A stretch of 64,000 bases of DNA from Fundicoccus sp052116145 (lineage in GTDB: Bacteria > Bacillota > Bacilli > Lactobacillales > Aerococcaceae), in contig NZ_JBQKLQ010000008.1 in assembly GCF_052116145.1 (NCBI RefSeq), positions 84,465 to 148,464 on the forward strand, read 5' to 3'. Below are positions 25,594-34,348 of the stretch, piece by piece (position 1 is the stretch's first letter; each line of letters begins with the position of its first letter). The notes under the pieces were generated by a model. That model was not told where the DNA came from. It searched no databases and saw nothing but the letters and a program-made list of their open reading frames with translations. The position numbers and the translations under genes were made by a program.

Positions 25594-26001
25594 TTAGTTA
25601 TAGACAATCTTAGACTCTTGTGCTAGCATTCTCTTCTGTCTTACTGTACGACATTCGATGTTTAAATGACTTGCTGTATTAACTAAGTCTGAAATTTCAT
25701 TGTCTTCTAGTGAATAAATCACACGTTTGCCTTCTTTTTCTGACTTAATAATACTGTTTTTTCTTAGTGTAATTAAGTGGTGAGACGTTGTTGCTACTGA
25801 AGCATCTATAAAACGAGAAATTTCATAGACACATAAACGGTCATAGTTCATTAAAACTTCGACAATTTTCACACGATTCAAATCACCTAACACCTTAAAA
25901 ACGGTTGCCTTACGCTCCAAGTTGGCAGAACTTAAAATTTCATTTACTTTATCCATCTCTTGTTCGATCTCATGATCGTTAAGACACTCATAATCAGCCA
26001 T
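25594..26001 (-). CDS. ArsR/SmtB-family regulator, CadC-like
   Basis: 135 residues with a winged-helix ArsR domain (about 30-110): LERKATVFKVLGDLNRVKIV, RLCVYEISRFIDASVATTSH, HHLITLRKNSIIKSEKEGKR, VIYSLEDNEI. CadC/SmtB-type repressors bind metals through Cys in the N-terminus and an ELCVCD helix. Here there is one Cys at residue 5 and LCVYE with Tyr in place of the second helix Cys, plus a C-terminal Cys. The metal site is thus altered, and the inducer may be another metal, a thiol reaction or nothing. An AT-palindrome sits in its promoter (26026-26049). Target genes other than itself are not evident. Confidence 0.85.
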   Translation of the reverse strand: MADYECLNDHEIEQEMDKVNEILSSANLERKATVFKVLGDLNRVKIVEVLMNYDRLCVYEISRFIDASVATTSHHLITLRKNSIIKSEKEGKRVIYSLEDNEISDLVNTASHLNIECRTVRQKRMLAQESKIVYN

Positions 26002-26025
26002 GATGAGCCTCCTTTTTTTATTTTT

Positions 26026-26056
26026 ATATCATATATATTATATATATTCATTCTAA
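26026..26056 (-). promoter_or_regulatory. ArsR-family gene promoter with near-palindromic AT operator
   Basis: Minus-strand TTAGAA (26051-26056) and TATGAT (26028-26033), 17-base spacer. The spacer is almost entirely an alternating AT near-palindrome (26031-26047), placed as an ArsR operator would be. Simple AT composition makes the palindrome weak evidence. Confidence 0.45.
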
Positions 26057-26074
26057 TCCCTATGCCATTAACAT

Positions 26075-26833
26075 CTATTGTACCAAGTAAATAGATAAAA
26101 AGCCAAGGAAATTTTGAAACACATGGAACACTATAGCATATTCCAAGCGACGAGACTTCCAGTAAACTAGAGTAATCCCTGCTGATAGGATGAAATATAC
26201 TACGAAATCTATCCAGTTCGAAGGCCCATGTAGCAATGTAAAGAAAACCATTGAAACTAAAGCACCTATCACAGGCAACAAAGAAAACGTATATTTCATT
26301 ACTAAACCACGACAAACAATCTCTTCAATAATCGGAGTTAAAATCACGATATTAAAAAACATCGCCAAAGGATGCATTTTTTCAACCATTTTTATGACAG
26401 CTTCTTGGTTATCTGCTTGAGTATAATCAGGAACTAAACGGTCAATTCCTAAGCCAAAGAGCATTTGAATAATCATAAATAGAATGAACAATAAAAATGT
26501 AACTAACAAGCCTCGCCAAGTTAACGAGTGAAAAGAAAATAATTTCATTTTAAATAGTTTGACAATTAAGAGAACAGCAATCACTGTTACTATTGCTTGT
26601 AAATGATAGAACAGTTCTGCTTCAGCCATGATGCTCATCAAGTCACCAACAGTCGTCAACGAGTCCATTGAAACAGAAGAGTCCATCGCGTCTAATCCGC
26701 GATGAACAACTTCTAATTCAAGTAACAGACGAACATAAAAATACCCTAGAATAATCAATGGAGCTTTCCACCAACTCCCTTTGACACGATCTTTCCAAGT
26801 CGCTGTTAAAGGAACACCTTCGTTACCAAACAT
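26075..26833 (-). CDS. CPBP family intramembrane metalloprotease
   Basis: 252 residues with about eight hydrophobic segments. The ABI/CPBP motifs are present: PIIEEIVCRGLV (EExxxR-type, about residue 165), FTLLHGP (about 200) and HVFQNFLG (about 240), with the conserved Glu pair and His residues in membrane helices. Members act as prenyl-protein proteases or in bacteriocin immunity; the role here is unknown. Position between the ArsR gene and a secreted protein gene gives no clear functional clue. It may be cotranscribed with 26859-27965 (25-base gap). Confidence 0.88.
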   Translation of the reverse strand: MFGNEGVPLTATWKDRVKGSWWKAPLIILGYFYVRLLLELEVVHRGLDAMDSSVSMDSLTTVGDLMSIMAEAELFYHLQAIVTVIAVLLIVKLFKMKLFSFHSLTWRGLLVTFLLFILFMIIQMLFGLGIDRLVPDYTQADNQEAVIKMVEKMHPLAMFFNIVILTPIIEEIVCRGLVMKYTFSLLPVIGALVSMVFFTLLHGPSNWIDFVVYFILSAGITLVYWKSRRLEYAIVFHVFQNFLGFLSIYLVQ

Positions 26834-26858
26834 AGTCTATGCCTCACTTATCTTTAAA

Positions 26859-27965
26859 CTACTCCGCTGTCTCTTGAGCTTCAGTACGAATCGTTCTGTA
26901 CTCAGAAATCACATCAAATCCTACTCTTTCAATAAATTCGTCTGCAGTGAACAATTGATCTTCTGTAGGCAGAGGCACTTCAAATTCTTCTAATCGAATG
27001 AAGTATTGAATACCTCCGCCTTCTCCAACCAGACCTAAACCTAATTCTCCTAATTCAAAGTTAAGGGCAATGTTCCCTTGAAAACCAGTAGGAAATTGAG
27101 ATAATAGGGACTCCAATTCAGGATAGTCTGGAGCATGTTTAGTAATGATTTCTCTAAACACTGGTTCAGTTGTTGCGTCTAAGCCGAATACTTGCCCGTC
27201 ATCAACAGCTACACCTGTTCCTATAACGGCTTCATTTTGAAGCCATTCAGACATTACAGTCAGTAAGAAATTATCCAAAGCGATTGTTTCATCAAGCACG
27301 TCCTGGTAATGCGTTGGTGAGTTTGTTTCCTCAACAAATTTCCCCATAAATTCATCCATATTCTCTTGACTTATTTGATAGAAATCTTCGATAATTGTTC
27401 CAACATGAGCATCAGGATTCGTATTTAAAGCTTCCGCAGCTAAACTCATTAAATCGTCAATAGACGTAAATGAACGAGCGACTTGCCCCTCTTCAACTGA
27501 CAGCATGAACATTTCTGGTAAAGTTAAACCGTCTAGTAAAATCAAATAATAAATATCCTCATCTCGTATATAAGCTCTGGATGATTCATTGAAAACATCT
27601 TCTGACACATTTTCAAAAAATGTCACATCAGAGGTAGTATGCCCTTGCTGAGCCAGAATCGCCTCAACTAAAGAACTTGGTGTGGCAGGATCAATCTCGT
27701 TTGTTAAATCGACAGCTGATTCTTCAGAGGTTACTTCAGAGAAAAGCTCGGTATCCTCAGTCACGGGTGTCTCATTTTCAGGTAAACTTTCCTCTTCTTG
27801 TGAAGCTTCTGGTTCTTCGGATTCTTCAGTTGGAATAGCCTCTTCGATTTGTTCGATAGGTGAAATGTTTACTCGCTCATCATCTTGAGCTTGAATTAAA
27901 GTTGCAGGCTGCACACTCATACTAATCAGTAAAGCAATTGATAATCGTTTGAAATAGTTAATCAT
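26859..27965 (-). CDS. Secreted protein of unknown function with acidic N-terminal spacer
   Basis: About 368 residues. The start at 27965 is preferred (AAGGAT nine bases upstream); an ATG at 27974 overlaps the previous stop as ATGA and is possible. A signal peptide (about 1-26, ending IQAQ) is followed by some 65 residues rich in Glu, Ser, Thr and Pro, then a globular domain of about 270 residues (TFFENVSEDVFNESSRAYI, YLILLDGLTLPEMFMLSVEE, GFQGNIALNFELGELGLGLV) that I do not recognise. Translationally coupled to the HAD phosphatase gene and close to the CPBP protease gene. Likely attached to or released from the wall. Confidence 0.78.
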   Translation of the reverse strand: MINYFKRLSIALLISMSVQPATLIQAQDDERVNISPIEQIEEAIPTEESEEPEASQEEESLPENETPVTEDTELFSEVTSEESAVDLTNEIDPATPSSLVEAILAQQGHTTSDVTFFENVSEDVFNESSRAYIRDEDIYYLILLDGLTLPEMFMLSVEEGQVARSFTSIDDLMSLAAEALNTNPDAHVGTIIEDFYQISQENMDEFMGKFVEETNSPTHYQDVLDETIALDNFLLTVMSEWLQNEAVIGTGVAVDDGQVFGLDATTEPVFREIITKHAPDYPELESLLSQFPTGFQGNIALNFELGELGLGLVGEGGGIQYFIRLEEFEVPLPTEDQLFTADEFIERVGFDVISEYRTIRTEAQETAE

Positions 27966-27970
27966 ATCGT

Positions 27971-28684
27971 TCATCCTTCCATTTCGGTGTTTATTTTTTC
28001 AATTAACGCTGGGATTTCTTTAAATGACTCGATTACATAATCGGCTGCTGTTAAATGCTCAAGATGACTAGGTTCTAACGCTAAACCGATAGCTGCTCTC
28101 GTTAGCTTACCGTATTCCATATCAACACTCGAGTCACCTACATAAACCATCTCATCCAAGTCGATTCCATGCTTTTCTTTCAAATCATATAACGCAGAAG
28201 GATCTGGTTTGGGTTTAAAGTCATTCGCACTCGCAACATAATCGAAATACTTGTTTAGTCCCGTTTTAGTTAAGGTGGCTTCTGTAATTCGGCGGTTATC
28301 ATTTGTAACCAGACCTAGAAAATATGTTTCTTTTAATTCACTTAGAGTGGTTTCAACATGGTTCACAACATTAAGTGATACTTCAGAAGCAGAAATATAA
28401 TCATAATATAATTGCTCTAATTTCAATTCAATTTCTGATATAGGTAAAGGAACAACTTCTGATAGGAAAACAGATTGTTCATGAATACTTCCTGCTGCAA
28501 CCATCGAATTTGGTACAATCTCTGTTGCCTCAACACCCATTTTTCTTTTAAATGCCGTTCGTTCTTCTGGGGATAAATTCGTTAACTGCATCATAACGTC
28601 CATCGCATGAATGGTAGGTTCATCCCAAGTATTGCCTAAATCTATAATCGTGCCATCTTTATCGAATATAATCGCTTTTATCAT
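27971..28684 (-). CDS. HAD-superfamily hydrolase (phosphoglycolate phosphatase-like)
   Basis: 237 residues. HAD motif 1 is FDKDGTIIDLG (Asp8, Asp10), motif 2 VTNDNRR (about 130), motif 3 Lys in DFKPKPDPSAL (about 165) and motif 4 YVGDSSVDMEYG (about 185). The helical cap lies between motifs 1 and 2, as in subfamily IA phosphatases of the Gph/PgmB/pyrophosphatase group. Substrate not predictable. Its stop overlaps the start region of the secreted-protein gene downstream. Confidence 0.88.
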   Translation of the reverse strand: MIKAIIFDKDGTIIDLGNTWDEPTIHAMDVMMQLTNLSPEERTAFKRKMGVEATEIVPNSMVAAGSIHEQSVFLSEVVPLPISEIELKLEQLYYDYISASEVSLNVVNHVETTLSELKETYFLGLVTNDNRRITEATLTKTGLNKYFDYVASANDFKPKPDPSALYDLKEKHGIDLDEMVYVGDSSVDMEYGKLTRAAIGLALEPSHLEHLTAADYVIESFKEIPALIEKINTEMEG

Positions 28685-28761
28685 GTTCTTATAGCTCCTA
28701 GATCCTATTTAGTAAATTTTGACTAGTACCATTGTAACATATTCAGCTTCTTGGCTGATTA

Positions 28762-28814
28762 AAAAAACAATCGATCACAGCAATGAATAGTCAGTGCCTT
28801 AGCCGATTGTTTTC
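28762..28814. terminator. Hairpin terminator between 28.7 and 28.8 kb genes
   Basis: AAAACAATCG pairs with CGATTGTTTT across a loop of about 30 bases; both flanks are A/T-rich. It lies after the gene ending at 28832 on the minus strand. Confidence 0.6.
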
Positions 28815-28831
28815 TATTGCCTTGATAGGCA

Positions 28832-29509
28832 TTAATTTGTAATAGTTTTTAATATATCTTCAAAATAGTCTACTAATGTCAGATTAAAATCTGATACTAC
28901 TTGCCCTTCATAAGGAAAAATGAGTAACTGCCCCAAAGGAACCATGACTCTAAATAATTTCTTAGTCACATTGCCATAATAATTGATAATTCGACGAACT
29001 GTTGTAGGAACATTGACTGGTTCTAACATGTTCATTGGTTTAATCATTAAACTACCTGGCAAAATATTCTGAACGGGTGTTTCATCTGGTGTAGAATCCT
29101 TCGATTCTTCCTGACTACTTGTCTGGCTGGTGCTTTCACTATTACTTTCACTATTACTTTCGCTTGATTCACTCTCGTTTGAAGTTTCATCTGAACTTGA
29201 TTCACTACTTTCGATTAATGATTCACTTGAATTCGTTTCATCTGCTGAAGTTTCTTCTGGTGAGTCTGAAGGTGTAACAGCACTCGAATCAACTGGTGGA
29301 TCGAAATCTTTTGGTGGTTCTGGTGGGGTATCACTACTAGAATCTGACACTTCGTAAGATTCAGAGTTTTCTGGAGTATTCATTTGACTTGTGTTAGCTT
29401 CTGTTTGAGCATTGATTGCCCTCATCGCATGGCCAATGGGTAAATTGAACTGACTAAAAATTAGCCCAACAGCCATACAGCTTAATAAAAAACGCTTAAT
29501 TTTATGCAC
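28832..29509 (-). CDS. Secreted Ser/Glu-rich protein of unknown function
   Basis: About 225 residues from a GTG at 29509 with GGAGGGGA four bases upstream; an open frame back to 29596 has no ribosome site. The signal peptide (HKIKRFLLSCMAVGLIFSQF) is followed by about 110 residues of Ser, Glu, Thr and Asp with SES/SNS repeats (about residues 35-145), then a conserved-looking C-terminal part of about 75 residues (SLMIKPMNMLEPVNVPTTVR, NYYGNVTKKLFRVMVPLG). No LPXTG anchor. Function unknown; the Ser/Glu stalk resembles flexible wall-spanning linkers. Confidence 0.75.
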   Translation of the reverse strand: MHKIKRFLLSCMAVGLIFSQFNLPIGHAMRAINAQTEANTSQMNTPENSESYEVSDSSSDTPPEPPKDFDPPVDSSAVTPSDSPEETSADETNSSESLIESSESSSDETSNESESSESNSESNSESTSQTSSQEESKDSTPDETPVQNILPGSLMIKPMNMLEPVNVPTTVRRIINYYGNVTKKLFRVMVPLGQLLIFPYEGQVVSDFNLTLVDYFEDILKTITN

Positions 29510-29648
29510 AAATTCCCCTCCTTGATATCTCCTATTATGACTTAGTCTATCATAACATCGCCCCACAATAGCGTTTGTAATCAATTTGTAGCACAAGCAT
29601 AATCATTCAACTACATTCTGTCATTTACTTAATTTGCTCAGTATTCAC

Positions 29649-30800
29649 TTAATTCGCTTGATATCTCTTTTCTCCATCTAAATAAGTCGCTAACAATTCT
29701 AACTCGTCATTTAATACGATAAAATCTGCTTCTAAACCTGGAGCAATTTGTCCGCAAAGATGATCAATCTCAACAGATTTCGCAGGCGCCAAGCTAGCCA
29801 TCCTAATGGCTTCTTCCGGAGTTGCTATTCCCCATTTGACAACATTTTTTACCGAGTCTTTTAACTCTAGAATAGAACCTGCTAAGTTGCCGGAATCCGC
29901 TAGACGGGCTTGACCATCTTTTACAACGACATCAAATTCGCCTAAAGTTGAGTGGCCTTCTCCTTGCCCACCAGCACGCATACAGTCAGTAACTAAGACC
30001 ATTTCTTCTGCACCTCTAGCTTTTTTAACAACTTTTGCAGCGGCTGGATGTACATGGTATCCATCACAGATGACTTCCGCATAGACATTATCCAAAGCTA
30101 ATGCCGCCCCAACCATTCCCGGATTTCTATGGTGTAAGCCACTCATTCCATTATAAGTATGGATAAAAATATTAGCTCCGGCTTCTACTGCAGCTTCTGC
30201 TTCTTCAAAACTCGCATCACTATGCGCTAATGCCGTTTTGATTCCATTTTCGCTAGCGAAGCGAATGAAAGATGATACCCCTTTTCTTTCTGGTGCGATC
30301 GCAATTTTATTTACTAAATTATCAGAAAGTTGATTCCATTTATTTAATTTTTCAATTGAAGGGTCACCCATATATTTAGGATTTTGGGCACCTTTATATT
30401 TTTCAGTAAAGAAGGGACCTTCTAAAAAAACACCTCGTATCTTTGCCCCAGTCATTTCCTGATAATGAGTTCCTATTGTTTGACACACAGCGTCTAACGC
30501 CTCAGTAGAAGCGGTTAAAGTCGTCGGTAACCATGAAGTTACGCCACAAGATAATAATCCCTCTGACATGATCTTCAATCCTTCTAGATCATTATCCATG
30601 ACATCAAACCCTTTGTACCCATGGATATGCGTGTCGACCAAGCCAGGTGCAACGATTGCTTCACTGTAATCAATAACTTCTCCTTTTGATGGTTTATCCG
30701 TCGAAACTCCTACAAATTTCCCTTGATCGATTGTCAAATAGGCATTTTTCACGACTTCATTTGGCAATATGATTTCTTTAGCTACAATATGTTTTACCAT
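29649..30800 (-). CDS. nagA: N-acetylglucosamine-6-phosphate deacetylase
   Basis: 383 residues from ATG 30800 with GAGGGG seven bases before it; upstream in-frame codons to 30836 overlap the promoter. Amidohydrolase fold: VDTHIHGYKGFDVMD (metal His pair, about 57), GVFLEGPFF (about 128), ALAHSDASFEEA and FIHTYNGMSGLHHRNPG (about 195-215) and LVTDCMRAGG (catalytic Asp, about 270). It removes acetate from GlcNAc-6-P in the cytosol, the step before NagB. Transcribed divergently from nagB, sharing a 160-base control region. Confidence 0.95.
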   Translation of the reverse strand: MVKHIVAKEIILPNEVVKNAYLTIDQGKFVGVSTDKPSKGEVIDYSEAIVAPGLVDTHIHGYKGFDVMDNDLEGLKIMSEGLLSCGVTSWLPTTLTASTEALDAVCQTIGTHYQEMTGAKIRGVFLEGPFFTEKYKGAQNPKYMGDPSIEKLNKWNQLSDNLVNKIAIAPERKGVSSFIRFASENGIKTALAHSDASFEEAEAAVEAGANIFIHTYNGMSGLHHRNPGMVGAALALDNVYAEVICDGYHVHPAAAKVVKKARGAEEMVLVTDCMRAGGQGEGHSTLGEFDVVVKDGQARLADSGNLAGSILELKDSVKNVVKWGIATPEEAIRMASLAPAKSVEIDHLCGQIAPGLEADFIVLNDELELLATYLDGEKRYQAN

Positions 30801-30849
30801 TCTAATTCCCCTCAATCTCTTTTTGGTTTTAGACACACCGTTTAACTTA

Positions 30850-30866
30850 ATTATAATACAATTGTA
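30850..30866 (-). promoter_or_regulatory. nagA -10 box with adjacent palindrome
   Basis: TATAAT on the minus strand (30850-30855) directly abuts TACAATTGTA (30857-30866), a perfect 10-base palindrome in the promoter core. It may be an operator for a regulator of the nag genes; no cognate regulator is identified. Confidence 0.4.
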
Positions 30867-30899
30867 ATGAAAAATCTTAGTATTTAATTGAACGCTTTA

Positions 30900-30928
30900 T
30901 TGGAATAACGTTATGCTTGTGATAAAAT
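30900..30928 (+). promoter_or_regulatory. nagB promoter
   Basis: TTGGAA (30900-30905), 17-base spacer, TAAAAT (30923-30928), about 30 bases before the nagB start. Confidence 0.65.
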
Positions 30929-30960
30929 AAACTATAAACTATTTTAACGGAGGTTATTCA

Positions 30961-31668
30961 ATGCAAGTATTAGTATTTGACACTGTAAAAGAAGCATCAC
31001 AAAAAGCATACGACGTTTTTAAAGAAGCATTAAACAATGGTTCAAAGGTATTCGGATTAGCAACAGGCTCTACTCCCGAAACTCTTTATGACATAATGGT
31101 TCAATCAGATATTGATTTCACACAATCAGCCTCTATAAACTTAGACGAGTATTATGGTTTAGCTGGCGATCATCCGCAAAGCTACAACTATTTCATGAAT
31201 GAACATTTATTCAACAAAAAACCTTTCAGAGCTAATTATTTACCAGACGGAAAAAATACTGATTCAGCCAATGAAGTTGAGCGTTATAACCAAATTATTG
31301 CTGACAATCCAATAGATTTACAATTATTAGGAATTGGTGGAAACGGGCATATTGGTTTCAACGAACCTGGGACTGATTTTAACGAACGCACTCAATTAGT
31401 TGACTTAGCACCAGAAACGATTGAAGCGAATAAACGTTTCTTCGAATCAGCAAACGATGTCCCTTCAAAGGCATATAGCATGGGAATTGCTTCTATCTTA
31501 GAGTCTAAAACAATTCTTTTATTAGCTTTTGGTGAAGGTAAAGCAGAAGCTGTCAAAGGAATGGTTGAAGGACCAGTGACAAATGATTTACCAGCAAGTG
31601 CTTTACAAAATCATGACAATGTCATCGTCATCGTTGATAAAGCAGCTGCAAGTTTATTAAGCAAATAA
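30961..31668 (+). CDS. nagB: Glucosamine-6-phosphate deaminase
   Basis: 235 residues, the short Firmicutes type lacking the allosteric extension. ACGGAGG precedes the ATG. It converts glucosamine-6-P to fructose-6-P and ammonia. Conserved: GLATGSTPETLYDIM (about 36), NLDEYYGLAGDHPQSYNYFM (about 60), LLGIGGNGHIGFNEPG (catalytic His about 130) and YSMGIASILESKTILLLAFG. With nagA it completes catabolism of N-acetylglucosamine. Ends at a strong terminator (31684-31723). Confidence 0.96.
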   Translation: MQVLVFDTVKEASQKAYDVFKEALNNGSKVFGLATGSTPETLYDIMVQSDIDFTQSASINLDEYYGLAGDHPQSYNYFMNEHLFNKKPFRANYLPDGKNTDSANEVERYNQIIADNPIDLQLLGIGGNGHIGFNEPGTDFNERTQLVDLAPETIEANKRFFESANDVPSKAYSMGIASILESKTILLLAFGEGKAEAVKGMVEGPVTNDLPASALQNHDNVIVIVDKAAASLLSK

Positions 31669-31683
31669 TTATATAGCATCTAA

Positions 31684-31723
31684 AGGCTTTGACATTGCGA
31701 CTTACTTTGTCAAAGCTTTTTTT
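31684..31723 (+). terminator. nagB intrinsic terminator
   Basis: GCTTTGACA pairs with TTGTCAAAGC across a 12-base loop, followed by seven T, 16 bases after the nagB stop. Confidence 0.85.
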
Positions 31724-31759
31724 ATACATTAAAATCCTAATGATTGAGGTGTTGTTGAC

Positions 31760-32602
31760 TTGCCTATTAACTATCGTCCTTCTAATCTTGATGAACCAAT
31801 CCAACTCTCACAAATACCTACTCGTTTTACATACGCTAATTCTGACCAGCCTTTTAAAACACATCTACACTATCATCTACAGTTCGAATTTCTTTATTTA
31901 TTAAATGGACACCTCACGCTAACAACAGAATACGGAGGTCAGCAGTTACTTGCCCAACAAATGGTCATCATTCCGCCCTACCTTGAACATAATCTCAAAA
32001 AGATAGCGTTCGGAGATTGCGAATATCTATCCATTGAAATTCAAAACTATCCATTAAGATTTCCAAACGACAAACTTCTAAATGGTACGACTTTTTTCTA
32101 TGATCAACAAGGTCTATTACTAGCAACCATTCGTCAAGTGATTACTGAACTTAAACACTCGCACGTCAATAAAGACTTGATACTTCAATCATTTGTCAAT
32201 GTTTTGATATGGCATTTGGCATCTTTATCAAAGTCTGTGGAACTAACTAAAGTAGAGTCATTACAACCGGCGATTCAACTATGTAAAAATTATATTGACC
32301 ATTATTTTCCCGACGATATCCCCCTATTTTTATTATCAGAGAAAAGTCAACTTTCTTCTTATTATTTGTCACGGAGATTTAAACAGCAAATTGGTTTGAC
32401 TCCTACTCAATACTTGACACAAGTACGTGTCAAACATGCTAAACAGCTTTTAAAACATTCACGTATATCGATTCAGCAAATTTCAGAAGAATGCGGTTTT
32501 AAAAACGCTGCTTATTTTAGTCAGGTGTTTAAGATAGCCACTGGTCTTACACCCTCCCAGTACCGACAATCTATTGCTAAACACACTAATGGGGCACAGT
32601 AA
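31760..32602 (+). CDS. AraC-family transcriptional regulator
   Basis: 280 residues starting at TTG 31760 with GAGGTG eight bases upstream. A cupin-like N-terminal sensor (about 20-110; HLHYHLQFEFLYLLNGHLTL, IIPPYLEHNL) is followed by a linker and a C-terminal double helix-turn-helix (about 170-275). The latter contains PLFLLSEKSQLSSYYLSRRF, a KQQIGLTPTQYLTQVRV block, and RISIQQISEECGFKNAAYFS. Such regulators respond to sugars or small metabolites. Its neighbour nagB is a possible target, but a terminator separates them and no operator is evident. Confidence 0.88.
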   Translation: MPINYRPSNLDEPIQLSQIPTRFTYANSDQPFKTHLHYHLQFEFLYLLNGHLTLTTEYGGQQLLAQQMVIIPPYLEHNLKKIAFGDCEYLSIEIQNYPLRFPNDKLLNGTTFFYDQQGLLLATIRQVITELKHSHVNKDLILQSFVNVLIWHLASLSKSVELTKVESLQPAIQLCKNYIDHYFPDDIPLFLLSEKSQLSSYYLSRRFKQQIGLTPTQYLTQVRVKHAKQLLKHSRISIQQISEECGFKNAAYFSQVFKIATGLTPSQYRQSIAKHTNGAQ

Positions 32603-32658
32603 AACAATCCTACATTCCTCTCAGTCAGATAAGTTATTATAATAATTTAAGACAACGC

Positions 32659-32726
32659 AAAAACGATTATACTTTTATTCAAGGCCAATGAATGTGTACT
32701 TGAATCTAGCATAATCGTTTTTTTAC
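32659..32726. terminator. Long-loop bidirectional terminator
   Basis: AAAAACGATTAT pairs with ATAATCGTTTTTTT across about 40 bases, between the convergent araC-type gene and the alcohol dehydrogenase gene. Confidence 0.65.
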
Positions 32727-32780
32727 GGTTAAATTTTAAGGGCTAGTTATAACTTTAAGATTAAATGGTAAACGTTTCTT

Positions 32781-33953
32781 TTACAGTGTAAATCCTGGTG
32801 TTAGACAAGCCTGATAAATAGCGAGAACATCTCCAGCGTTTAAGGGAACATAAGACTGTGTCAAAAGTGGTGCAACTTTTTCAGCCATCTCTTCTAAGTG
32901 CGTTTCATCAATTCCAACTTCTGGAAGAGTCATAGGTAACCCACTATCTGCAAAGAATTGATACGTTTTGTCGATGGCTTCGCGTGCCATTGCAAATTTG
33001 TCTTCTATAAATGGAATTTGCCATACATTGTGTGCATAGGTTGCAAAACGATCAACGGTGTCATCATTCAATACATATCCCATCCAACGTGGGGTTAAAA
33101 TCGCTAAACCAACTGCGTGAGTGATATCATAATAAGCTGACAGAATATGTTCCATCGGATGACATGACCATGCACCACCCTTACCAACTGAAATCATCCC
33201 ATTAAGCGCAGTCGTCGCTGCCCACATTAAATTGGCTCGTGCTTCGTAATTTTCTGGCTCCTCAAGGGCAATTGGTAAATAATGAATACATAACTTCAGA
33301 ATATCCTCTGCTAAACGATCTTGTAAGTAAGCATCTTGAGTTGAACTGAAATAATTTTCAAAAGTGTGAGACATAATATCAGCCGTACCTGCTGCTGTTT
33401 GATTTCTCGGAACCGAGTACGTATAAGTTGGGTCTAAAATAGATGCGTAGGGATAGGTATGATAATTACCTGTTCCAAGCTTTTCTTTCGTTTCGAAATT
33501 CGTAATGACTGCGTGGAAATTCATCTCAGAGCCGGTTGCTGATAAAGTAAGTACGGTAATTAAGGGTAAGGCGTCTGTGATTAAGCGACGATCTAATACA
33601 AACTCCCATGGATCGCCTTCATATTTAGCGGCTGCCGCAATTGATTTAGCAGCATCAAGAACAGACCCTCCACCTACAGCTAGTACAAGGTCAATCTCCT
33701 GCAACTTACATAACTCGCCACCTTCACGAATGGATTCAATCCGAGGATTAGGCTCGATGCCCGATAATTCAAATATTTCACATTCCGGAAGTAATTCAAG
33801 AATCTCATCATACAGACCACTGCGTTTAATACTGCCTCCTCCATAAACTAAGAGTACTTTCTTGCCAAATTGGTTTACTAGCATCGGTAATTGCTTTATT
33901 TGTCCTTCACCAAAAAACACTTTTGTCGGTATATCGTAAACAAAATTATTCAT
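32781..33953 (-). CDS. Iron-containing alcohol dehydrogenase (YqhD/BdhA group)
   Basis: 390 residues. N-terminal Rossmann-like NAD(P) domain with LVYGGGSIKRSG (about 35) and AVGGGSVLDAAKSIAAAAKY (about 93). The metal domain supplies Asp in GTADIMSHTFE (about 195) and His residues in WSCHPMEHILSAYYDITHAV (about 260-275). Belongs to group III Fe-dependent dehydrogenases reducing short aldehydes such as butanal with NAD(P)H. Divergent from the AraC-type gene at 34349 across 395 bases, which may regulate it. Confidence 0.93.
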   Translation of the reverse strand: MNNFVYDIPTKVFFGEGQIKQLPMLVNQFGKKVLLVYGGGSIKRSGLYDEILELLPECEIFELSGIEPNPRIESIREGGELCKLQEIDLVLAVGGGSVLDAAKSIAAAAKYEGDPWEFVLDRRLITDALPLITVLTLSATGSEMNFHAVITNFETKEKLGTGNYHTYPYASILDPTYTYSVPRNQTAAGTADIMSHTFENYFSSTQDAYLQDRLAEDILKLCIHYLPIALEEPENYEARANLMWAATTALNGMISVGKGGAWSCHPMEHILSAYYDITHAVGLAILTPRWMGYVLNDDTVDRFATYAHNVWQIPFIEDKFAMAREAIDKTYQFFADSGLPMTLPEVGIDETHLEEMAEKVAPLLTQSYVPLNAGDVLAIYQACLTPGFTL

Positions 33954-34348
33954 ATTATCACCCTTTCTCTTTCTATTATATACAATGATAGCGTTTTTGC
34001 GATTGTTTTCTCTCCTTTAAATCCTTTCTTTTTAATTTTTTGTTCTTAAATTTTAATTTATTTTAAGTTTTTATCTTTGTTTTATTTAACTCAACTTAAA
34101 TCGCTTACATTTTCAGAGTTGCTTTTATTCATTACTGCTTGTGAATTTTCTAATGGTTCTGAAGGATTGTGTTAATCGAGTTAATTGGCAGTATAATATT
34201 TGATTAAAATATAAATTTAATCAAAATTTAATGATTTTACCCCCTGTTTATTTGTTATTTTTATGGCTGTTTCTTTCTTTTCAACTTATATTGTTGTATC
34301 ATATAATTATAAAAACTAGTATTTTTTTAAAGAAATGGAGGGAAATTA
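33954..34348. promoter_or_regulatory. AT-rich divergent intergenic region
   Basis: About 395 bases, very AT-rich, without a credible gene. On the minus strand TATAAT near 33977-33982 lies about 25 bases before the alcohol dehydrogenase gene. On the plus strand GGAGGG precedes the AraC-type start. Several TTTAATT/AATTAAA runs and an AAATTTAATCAAAATTTAAT stretch (34210-34230) could bind regulators; no clean operator is seen. Confidence 0.4.

Noticed and set aside
25944..26315. 123-codon open frame antisense to no gene but overlapping the CPBP protease
   Set aside because: It is a shifted frame of the CPBP protease gene with Cys/Phe-rich content and no ribosome site.
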